Assembly (NCBI GenBank): GCA_041664945.1
Contig: JBAYJY010000072.1
Span: 1-21,588 of the forward strand
Origin: JBAYJY01 sp041664945
GTDB taxonomy: Bacteria; UBP15; UBA6099
Direction: 5' to 3'
DNA: 21,588 nucleotides
Each line of letters begins with the position of its first letter. Position 1 is the first letter of the stretch. Position numbers and translations under genes: made by a program. Shown piece by piece: positions 7,468-13,054 of this stretch. The notes beneath the pieces are model-generated. The model did not search any database, was not told the origin of the DNA, and worked only from the letters and a program-made list of their open reading frames with translations.

Positions 7468-7495
7468 TCTATACTATTAGGGGCAAAGTTGTCAA
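7468..7495 (-). promoter_or_regulatory. Sigma70-type promoter for the XRE gene
   Basis: Minus strand TTGACA (7495-7490), 16 bases, TATAGA (7473-7468). The start would be near 7461. Confidence 0.55.
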
Positions 7496-7607
7496 AAGTC
7501 AATTATTATGGAAACATTGTCAATTCTCGCGGCATATGCAGTCTTCCCAATTTGCAACAAACACAAATATGAGAAATATGTAAATTATGTCTAATTTGTC
7601 AAACACC

Positions 7608-7636
7608 TTGACGCTTCATGATCATGATGCTATTCT
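7608..7636 (+). promoter_or_regulatory. Sigma70-type promoter for the Rrf2 / chemosensory operon
   Basis: TTGACG (7608-7613), 17 bases, TATTCT (7631-7636). The 12-bp palindrome TCATGATCATGA fills most of the spacer, the classic place for a repressor operator. A related TTGATCATAA lies just downstream near the expected start. Confidence 0.6.
7616..7627. promoter_or_regulatory. Palindromic operator candidate inside the Rrf2 promoter
   Basis: TCATGATCATGA is a perfect 12-bp palindrome between the -35 and -10 boxes. A second TGATCA palindrome is at 7637-7642, 21 bases downstream start to start, about two helical turns. Either the XRE protein or Rrf2 itself could bind here. Confidence 0.5.
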
Positions 7637-7675
7637 TGATCATAATAGTCATGTTTAAGCTTTTTCGGCTAAGGG

Positions 7676-7687
7676 CCGGGCTCGATA
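7676..7687 (+). repeat. 12-bp direct repeat CCGGGCTCGATA, copy 2
   Basis: Second copy of the 12-mer at 7430-7441. It ends 28 bases before the Rrf2 start codon, within the expected leader. Confidence 0.55.
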
Positions 7688-7715
7688 AAAAATATTAATA
7701 AAAGGACATTCACCT

Positions 7716-8249
7716 ATGAAAATTTCGACAAGGGGCAGATACGCAGTCAGATTTCTTATCGACTTGGCGGAGAATTATTCCTACAATGAGCCTTCTTATC
7801 AAAAGATAAAAGATATAGCGGAGCGTCAGGAAATATCAAAAGATTATCTCGTCCAGCTCGCGGTCGGACTGAAAAACGCGAATCTGATAAGAAGTTCGAG
7901 CGGGAAAGACGGCGGGTACACCCTGTCGCGTCCGCCTGAACAGATAAATCTGCTCGAAGCGGTCGAGGCGGCAATAGGGCCTATTGATATTCTTGATTGC
8001 TTAAAAAGCGGCGATTACTGCTCCCGGGCCGATACATGCAAATCCCGCGGCGTCTGGGACCTGGTGAATGAAAACATAAAAAAAGATTTTAAATGTTTTA
8101 CGCTTAGCCAAATGGCCGGCGTTGAACATGCTTCCGATACGAAGAGCGTTTGCGCAAATTCCTGCTCCGCGGTATCAGACGCAAAGAAAGCGAAGAAAGC
8201 CGTAACATCAAGCTCTAAACGGCAAGCAACCGTTTCAGCGCATATTTAA
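7716..8249 (+). CDS. Rrf2-family transcriptional regulator with IscR-type cysteine triad
   Basis: The N-terminus (MKISTRGRYAVRFLIDLAE) and the winged-helix segment (GLKNANLIRSSSGKDGGYTL) are the standard Rrf2 fold. Cysteines C95, C102 and C108 (C-x6-C-x5-C) lie where IscR holds its [2Fe-2S] cluster (C92-x5-C98-x5-C104). This regulator may therefore sense iron-sulfur status, oxygen or nitric oxide. A further C127 and a lysine/serine-rich tail with C146-x3-C150 extend the protein to 177 residues, longer than IscR. The start follows AAAGGA. It is the first gene of the chemosensory cluster and has an operator-like palindrome in its promoter, which suggests autoregulation plus control of the receptor genes. 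No isc or suf genes are nearby. Confidence 0.92.
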   Translation: MKISTRGRYAVRFLIDLAENYSYNEPSYQKIKDIAERQEISKDYLVQLAVGLKNANLIRSSSGKDGGYTLSRPPEQINLLEAVEAAIGPIDILDCLKSGDYCSRADTCKSRGVWDLVNENIKKDFKCFTLSQMAGVEHASDTKSVCANSCSAVSDAKKAKKAVTSSSKRQATVSAHI

Positions 8250-8266
8250 TTCCCCCGGAATTAAAT
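8244..8266. repeat. Perfect 10-bp inverted repeat overlapping the Rrf2 stop codon
   Basis: ATTTAATTCC (8244-8253) and GGAATTAAAT (8257-8266) are exact inverted copies around CCC; the Rrf2 stop codon TAA lies in the left arm. No T-run follows, so it is not a standard terminator. It could be an mRNA-processing or stability hairpin that sets the ratio of regulator to downstream genes, or an operator. Confidence 0.6.
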
Positions 8267-8291
8267 AACTAAAGGTAAGCCGGAGGGCAAT

Positions 8292-8564
8292 ATGAAACAG
8301 AACTGCTGGGAATTCAAGAAATGCGGACGAGAACCCGGAGGCGCGAAAGTTCAGGAGTTGGGCGCATGTCCCGCTGCGACCACAGCGGATTACACAGGCG
8401 CGAACTCCGGGAAAAACGGCGGTCGTCTCTGCTGGAAAGTTTCGGGAACGTATTGCAAGGGAGAAGTTCAAGGGTCGTTCGCCTCGAAGTATGCGAACTG
8501 CGTAATGTGCGACTTCTTCACGCTGGTCAAACAAGAGGAGGGCGGCGCCTTCCGAAAGGTCTGA
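8292..8564 (+). CDS. Two-CW-domain cysteine-rich small protein
   Basis: The 90-residue protein starts after GGAGG and carries two Cys-Trp units: NCWEFKKCGREPGG (C5, C11) and RLCWKVSGTYCKG (C47, C55). A further C26 and a C70-x2-C73 pair give seven cysteines. This is the pattern of proteins annotated as two-CW domain, known from deltaproteobacteria and other anaerobes, often next to or fused with methyl-accepting chemotaxis proteins. The role of the domain is not established; the cysteine layout suggests metal or Fe-S binding. There is no signal peptide, so it acts in the cytoplasm. It lies between the Rrf2 regulator and the MCP, so a part in sensing by the receptor is a reasonable inference. 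Confidence 0.82.
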   Translation: MKQNCWEFKKCGREPGGAKVQELGACPAATTADYTGANSGKNGGRLCWKVSGTYCKGEVQGSFASKYANCVMCDFFTLVKQEEGGAFRKV

Positions 8565-8600
8565 CCGTTCCGACAGCGGCCCATAATCATCATTTAGCAA

Positions 8601-8680
8601 CTTAAGACGATTTGGCGAATGCGCCCATGAAGAGTCATGGGATAGGCTTTGAATACCCGAAAGAGGGTTTAAGAGGAGGG
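8601..8680 (+). promoter_or_regulatory. Candidate structured leader of the MCP gene
   Basis: Two hairpins, CCCATGA-AGAG-TCATGGG (8624-8641, perfect 7-bp stem) and ACCC-GAAAGA-GGGT (8655-8668), can be enclosed by CTTAA (8601-8605) pairing with TTAAG (8669-8673). The ribosome site GGAGGG follows at once (8675-8680). It resembles a three-way junction placed to affect translation, but matches no riboswitch class I know. Confidence 0.35.
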
Positions 8681-8689
8681 ATTTCCCTT

Positions 8690-10396
8690 ATGTTGAAAAA
8701 AAGAACGGCATTAAATTTGCAGATTGCGTCATTAGCTGTCGCTGTAGCGGTTCCGCTGGCGGTAATAGCCGGCGGCCTGGCTCTGAAGCCGCCGCTTGCG
8801 CTGAAGATCAGCATCGCGGGCGCCGTTGCGATGTCTGCTTTCATTTTCTATTCCGCAGCGGCGGCGAATCGAAAAGGAGGAACAACCTCCGGCTTCCTTT
8901 CGCGGCTGCTCAAGGCGCTCGAACAGGCAGCCGAAGGCGATTTCAGCGTTCGCATAGACGAAACAGCGGCCGGCGGCGTATTCGGCGATATCGCCGCTTC
9001 TCTTAACTCTGTTTTGGATACCATCGAAGCTAAGAGCAAAATGATGGGCGACAAATCGGAAGAAGCTCAGAAACTTCTCGCCGAGACGGAGGAATCGAGC
9101 ATCGACCTCGCGATCGGGATGACCGACATATTCAACGTTCTCAACAGGATGGCGGTCGGCGACCTGAGCGTGCACGCCGAAGAGGACTCGAAAAACGAAC
9201 TGCTGAGCAAACTCGGCATGGTCGTAAACATGACGATCGATTCCCTGAAGGAAACGAACGAACAGATGGTGGAATACCGCGAGAAGCACATCGGGGCCAT
9301 CGTGAAAGTGATGGAGGCTGTTGCCGAAGGGAATCTCGCGGTCACCATAGAAACAGACAAAGAGGACGAGATAGGCAGGCTGACGCAGGCGATCCGGAAC
9401 ACGCTGTTGAATTTGGAAACGACTGTGCGTGAAGCGGTGGGCGTGGCGGCGAAAGTAAGAGAGACGAGCAACGAGATGGTTGAATCGGCGCACCGGACGG
9501 CGCAAGGCGCGCAGTCGTCGGCCGGCACGCTTGAGGAAGTCGCGGCTTTGATCGAGCATTTCACCACGATGATAGAGAACATATCGAACCGGACTCAGGA
9601 ACAGGCGGCTTCTCTTGAAGAGACCGCAGCGACGCTCGAAGAATTGTCGTCGTCGATCCAGCTCAACGCAAAGAATTCAAACGACGCCGCGAGCCTGTCG
9701 GCGATGAGCGCGAAGGCGGCTAAGGATGGAGGGGAATGCATCAAGCTGGTCGTGGAAGGGATGAACAAGATTAAAAATTCGTCAGAGCAGATCAGCGAGA
9801 TCATAGAGACGGTAGGAGACATAGCGGAGCAGACGAACCTGTTGGCGCTGAACGCGGCGATCGAGGCCGCGCGGGCGGGCGAGCACGGGCTGGGATTCGC
9901 CGTCGTGGCGGACGAGGTTCGAAAGCTCGCCGAACGGTCGGCGCGCGCGAGCAAGGAAATCCGCGGCCTTATCAAAGGGTCCGTCGAGAACATTTACAAG
10001 GGCAACGAAACGGCTGCTGACGCGGAAGTGGCGATCAGAAACATAGTGGAGCTCGTGGACAAGGCAGCGGCGAATGTCCATCAGATTTCCGGCGCGTGCG
10101 AGGAACAGGCGCGCGGCAGCGAGCAGGTCACCGTCGCAGTCGAAAAACTTAACGAGGCCACGCAGAGCATCAACGACGCCGTGCTGGAGCAGTCCAGAGG
10201 CGCGAAGCAGATTCATAAGGCGATTGAAAACCTGAACGGAATCACGCAGGAGAGCGCGGCGACAGCCGAGGAGAACGCGTCGGCTTCCGACATGCTGAAA
10301 AATCAGGCCGAGCAATTGCTGAACCTCATGGCTCGATTCAAGGTGGCGGACACCGGCGCGCAGCAGCCGCAGTCTCTCAAACTGGCGGCGGTTTAA
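8690..10396 (+). CDS. Methyl-accepting chemotaxis protein with three HAMP units and no sensor domain
   Basis: I start at the ATG at 8690 because AGAGGAGGG lies 9 bases upstream; a longer TTG frame from 8612 has no ribosome site and would run through the hairpins. The product is 568 residues. Two membrane helices (about 10-31 and 36-58) are joined by only a few residues, so no periplasmic ligand domain exists. Three HAMP-like units follow (about 67-115, 147-190, 203-250). Next come methylation-region repeats (QEQAASLEETAATLEELSSS, 303-322) and the highly conserved signalling tip around EQTNLLALNAAIEAARAGEH (380-399). The C-terminus lacks the CheR-tethering pentapeptide. With so little outside the membrane, the signal is probably read inside the cell or in the membrane itself. 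The gene heads the che genes and follows the two-CW gene. Confidence 0.95.
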   Translation: MLKKRTALNLQIASLAVAVAVPLAVIAGGLALKPPLALKISIAGAVAMSAFIFYSAAAANRKGGTTSGFLSRLLKALEQAAEGDFSVRIDETAAGGVFGDIAASLNSVLDTIEAKSKMMGDKSEEAQKLLAETEESSIDLAIGMTDIFNVLNRMAVGDLSVHAEEDSKNELLSKLGMVVNMTIDSLKETNEQMVEYREKHIGAIVKVMEAVAEGNLAVTIETDKEDEIGRLTQAIRNTLLNLETTVREAVGVAAKVRETSNEMVESAHRTAQGAQSSAGTLEEVAALIEHFTTMIENISNRTQEQAASLEETAATLEELSSSIQLNAKNSNDAASLSAMSAKAAKDGGECIKLVVEGMNKIKNSSEQISEIIETVGDIAEQTNLLALNAAIEAARAGEHGLGFAVVADEVRKLAERSARASKEIRGLIKGSVENIYKGNETAADAEVAIRNIVELVDKAAANVHQISGACEEQARGSEQVTVAVEKLNEATQSINDAVLEQSRGAKQIHKAIENLNGITQESAATAEENASASDMLKNQAEQLLNLMARFKVADTGAQQPQSLKLAAV

Positions 10397-10453
10397 GCTG
10401 CGGCCAGTAGCTGTACAGCGACAGGCGGTCAATCTTGAAAGAGAGGCGCAAAG

Positions 10454-10957
10454 ATGGTAGCGACTATAACCGGCAAAACCGTAACGGACACAATTCAGCT
10501 TGTCAGCTTCACTCTCGGCGATGAGGAATACGGGATTGAAATTCTTAAGATCCGGGAGATCGTGCGCATTCCGCCGATAACGCGGGTGCCGCGTTCCCCG
10601 GCCTTCATCATGGGGCTGATCAATCTGCGCGGGAAAGTTATCCCCGTGATCGACCTGCACAAGCGTTTCGGCGTTGAGAAAAATGAAATCACGCCGAGCG
10701 CGCGCATCATCGTCGCGGAGCTCGGCCCGCGCACGACCGGCCTGCTCGTCGACAGCGTTTCCCTCGCGCTGAAGCTCGACGCATCGCAGATTGAGCCCCC
10801 GCCGCAAATCGTCGACGGCGGCAGCTCGGAGTACATCAAGGGCGTCGGCAAGACCGACGGCAGGCTGATAATCATTCTGGATGTGGACAAGTTTCTCAGC
10901 GACGAAGAGCAAACCCGGCTCGCTGCGGCAGAACACGCCGCGCCTGCCACGGCATGA
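10454..10957 (+). CDS. cheW: Chemotaxis coupling protein CheW
   Basis: The 167-residue protein spans the whole CheW beta-barrel: QLVSFTLGDEEYGIEILKIREI, shown as QLVSFTLGDEEYG then IEILKIREI, followed by INLRGKVIPVIDLHKRFG, and EYIKGVGKTDGRLIIILDVDK near the end. It links the MCP tip to CheA in the signalling array in the cytoplasm. The start follows GAGAGG at 9 bases. Its C-terminus is slightly longer than usual and alanine-rich. It sits between the MCP and cheR, with 31 bases to cheR, so it is cotranscribed. Confidence 0.96.
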   Translation: MVATITGKTVTDTIQLVSFTLGDEEYGIEILKIREIVRIPPITRVPRSPAFIMGLINLRGKVIPVIDLHKRFGVEKNEITPSARIIVAELGPRTTGLLVDSVSLALKLDASQIEPPPQIVDGGSSEYIKGVGKTDGRLIIILDVDKFLSDEEQTRLAAAEHAAPATA

Positions 10958-10988
10958 ACACAAATACCAGAGACAGGCGGATAATCCA

Positions 10989-11807
10989 ATGATGGATTTG
11001 TCGGAAAAAGACTTCAACCTCATAAGAGGCGTGATATACGAGCAGACCGGCATCCGCATGAGCGACAACAAGCAAATTCTGGTGGCGAACCGGCTGTTAA
11101 AGCGCCTGCGCGCGCTCGGCATGGACAGCTACGCCGACTATTGCGCAATGATAAGCGAAGGAAAAGCGAGCGAGGGCGAACTCGGCGAACTCATCAACTG
11201 CCTGACCACGAACGAAACCTATTTCTTTCGCGAGTATAAGCATTTCGACATTTTGAACGAAACGGTTTTTCCGGCATACGCGAACACGCCGGGCAAAACG
11301 CTTTACGTATGGAGCGCGGGCTGTTCGACCGGACAGGAGCCGTACTCTATCGCCATCGCGGCGCTTGAATACAACAGCCGCAACAGCAGCGGCGTGTCAG
11401 TCAGCGTCATGGCGACCGACGTCAGCTCCGAAGTTCTCGAAACAGCCCGCGAAGGACTTTATCCGGAAAACAAAACACGCGGCGTTTCCGAAGAACAGTT
11501 GAATAAATTCTTTAAAAAAACAGATTCCGGCTACCTTATCAATAAAGAAGCTAAGTCGCTCGTCCGTTTTCAGAAAATGAACCTTCTCAATGAGCGGCTG
11601 CCTTCGAAGTTCAACGTAATCTTCTGCCGGAACGTGATGATCTATTTCGATCAGGAATCTCAGGAACGCGTTGTGGACAACCTGCACGGGCATCTGAATC
11701 AGGACGGCCTTCTTTTCGTTGGCCACTCCGAAGCGCTTCTGCGGTTTTCTTCGAAATTCAACGCGGACCGCATTGCCGGAACGACCGTGTACCGCAAACC
11801 GGCCTGA
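10989..11807 (+). CDS. cheR: MCP methyltransferase CheR
   Basis: CheR methylates receptor glutamates with S-adenosylmethionine and sets adaptation. From the ATG at 10989 the protein has 272 residues. I prefer this start because CheR's N-terminal helix begins right here (LSEKDFNLIRGVIYEQTGI); the open frame reaches back into cheW but that part is out of family. Marks: TTNETYFFRE (73-82), the SAM loop VWSAGCSTGQEPYS (107-120), ATDVSSEVL (142-150) and FCRNVMIYFD (212-221). The ribosome site is weak (AGACAGGCGG). The MCP lacks the C-terminal pentapeptide, so CheR must find it without that tether. No cheB gene is present in the cluster. Confidence 0.96.
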   Translation: MMDLSEKDFNLIRGVIYEQTGIRMSDNKQILVANRLLKRLRALGMDSYADYCAMISEGKASEGELGELINCLTTNETYFFREYKHFDILNETVFPAYANTPGKTLYVWSAGCSTGQEPYSIAIAALEYNSRNSSGVSVSVMATDVSSEVLETAREGLYPENKTRGVSEEQLNKFFKKTDSGYLINKEAKSLVRFQKMNLLNERLPSKFNVIFCRNVMIYFDQESQERVVDNLHGHLNQDGLLFVGHSEALLRFSSKFNADRIAGTTVYRKPA

Positions 11808-11870
11808 CCGAAATGCCCTTTCCGTTGCGGGCGGGCTTCATTAAGCGGCTAATAAACAAGAGGCGATTCT

Positions 11871-12479
11871 ATGGGCGGCGACACAAAAAAACATGAAGAA
11901 ATCTTGAGGACAGCGGCGCTGGCGGGGGCGGAGAGTTCCCGGGCGGCGCTTTCGATGTTTCTCGAACGCGAGATAATGCTGGACGACATTTCCGTTGAAA
12001 CCGCGCCGCTCGCGCGGCTCGCCGATATCATGGGCGACGAAGAAGCCGAGATTGTCGCGGTTCTGATCGAGCTCGGCGGCGGCCTGCACGGCAACATAAT
12101 GCTGCTTCTTGATTCGAAAAGCTCCTGCCTCTTAGCGGAACAACTCGTCGGCTTCTGCGACGCCGATTCCGCCGACATGGACGAAATGACCTCTTCCTCA
12201 TTCGCGGAAACGGGCAACATCATGCTCACTTCGTTCCTGAACGGCGTCTCCGAAAAGAGCGGCATTTCGCTCGAACCGCAGCAGCCGTTCATCACCGGCG
12301 GCCCCTGCGGCGCCGTGATGGACCACATCATGATCACATACGACACGATCAGCGACGAATGCGTTTTAATTAAAACCATCTATTCCGACAGCGGCCACAG
12401 CCTCTGCGCTTACGTTCTTTTCCTTCCCTATCCGGAAACGACAGAGGTTCTCGCCGAGTCGGAGATGAGAAACGGTTGA
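11871..12479 (+). CDS. cheC: CheC-like phosphatase / CheD-regulating protein
   Basis: The 202-residue size and position directly before cheD fit CheC, which removes phosphate from CheY-type receivers and binds CheD. CheC normally has two pseudo-symmetric E-x-x-N active sites. Here the second is intact: F-A-E113-T-G-N116. The first site region reads E21-S-S-R24, so its Asn is lost; this leaves one catalytic centre. The central strand pattern (VAVLIELGGGLHGNIMLLL) and a C-terminal strand (SLCAYVLFLPY) fit the CheC/CheX/FliY fold. GAGG precedes the ATG. The end overlaps the TTG start of cheD, so the two are translationally coupled, in keeping with the known CheC-CheD partnership. Assignment as CheC over other CYX-family members rests mainly on the neighbourhood. 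Confidence 0.83.
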   Translation: MGGDTKKHEEILRTAALAGAESSRAALSMFLEREIMLDDISVETAPLARLADIMGDEEAEIVAVLIELGGGLHGNIMLLLDSKSSCLLAEQLVGFCDADSADMDEMTSSSFAETGNIMLTSFLNGVSEKSGISLEPQQPFITGGPCGAVMDHIMITYDTISDECVLIKTIYSDSGHSLCAYVLFLPYPETTEVLAESEMRNG

Positions 12480-13021
12480 CGGACGCCAATAATATGATCT
12501 GCAAACCCGCCGGAACAGCAACCGCATCGCTCGAAGCATCGCTTTCGACGCGCGAAAAAGCGCGTGTCGGCGTCGCCGATATGCTCGTCGGCAAATCGCC
12601 GCTCGTGCTGTCGACCGTTCTCGGCTCCTGCGTCGGCGTTATGATCTACGACCCGGCGGAAGGCATCGGCGGCTTGTGCCATATAATGCTCGCTCACGCG
12701 CCGGCCGCTAACGAAAACCCGGCAAAATACGCCGACACCGCCATACCGGCGATGCTTCGTCGCATCATACGCAAAGGCGCGGCGCTCGAGCGGCTCGTCG
12801 CCAAGATCGTCGGCGGCGCCAACATGTTCGGCTTCAAAAACAACTCATTCGCCGATATTGGCAAAAACAACGTGGCCGCCGTCCGCGAATGCCTCGCGAG
12901 GGAAAACATCCCCATCGCAGCGCAGGAAGTCGGCGGCAATCACGGACGCACTGTTTACTTCGCCCTCGAATCGGGCGCGGTGTTCGTTAAGATCAAAAGC
13001 GACGTCTCTATGATTCTATGA
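12476..13021 (+). CDS. cheD: Receptor glutamine deamidase CheD
   Basis: CheD deamidates glutamines in MCPs and is sequestered by CheC. The core reads STVLGSCVGVMIYD (46-59) with the catalytic Cys at C52, and GGLCHIML (65-72) with H69. The 17-residue Cys-His spacing equals that of Thermotoga maritima CheD (C27, H44), and the third catalytic residue is Ser46 or Thr47. KIVGGANMF and a C-terminal GNHGRTVYF segment complete the family pattern. I use the TTG at 12476, which overlaps the cheC stop (TTGA) and has GGAG 11 bases upstream; an ATG at 12494 has no ribosome site. At 181 residues it is of normal length. With no CheB in the cluster, CheD may be the main receptor-modifying deamidase here. Confidence 0.94.
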   Translation: MTDANNMICKPAGTATASLEASLSTREKARVGVADMLVGKSPLVLSTVLGSCVGVMIYDPAEGIGGLCHIMLAHAPAANENPAKYADTAIPAMLRRIIRKGAALERLVAKIVGGANMFGFKNNSFADIGKNNVAAVRECLARENIPIAAQEVGGNHGRTVYFALESGAVFVKIKSDVSMIL

Positions 13022-13054
13022 GACAATAGCGGGCGAAGAAATGGAGGCCCTGAT

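Larger units (their letters stand above)
7218..7715. other. Divergent control region between the XRE regulator and the Rrf2/chemosensory operon
   Basis: No gene is supported in these 498 AT-rich bases. They contain a minus-strand promoter (7468-7495), a plus-strand promoter (7608-7636) with a perfect palindrome between its boxes, and a 12-bp direct repeat (7430-7441 and 7676-7687). The seven-mer TTGTCAA also occurs three times (starting at 7489, 7517 and 7596). The first TTGTCAA is the minus-strand -35 box read backwards. The minus-strand leader would be about 245 bases. Confidence 0.65.

Noticed and set aside
7676..7688. A possible flagellar sigma28 -10 box (CTCGATAA resembles GCCGATAA)
   Set aside because: No TAAA-type -35 element lies 15 bases upstream in either copy of the repeat, and a good sigma70 promoter is present.
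8601..8690. A cyclic-di-GMP riboswitch before the MCP
   Set aside because: The conserved core of the GEMM class is absent; only generic hairpins are seen.
9782..11122. A 446-codon open frame on the minus strand across the MCP, cheW and cheR
   Set aside because: It is antisense to three well-supported genes, has an Arg/Leu/Asp-rich composition typical of reversed GC-rich codons and shows no family motif.
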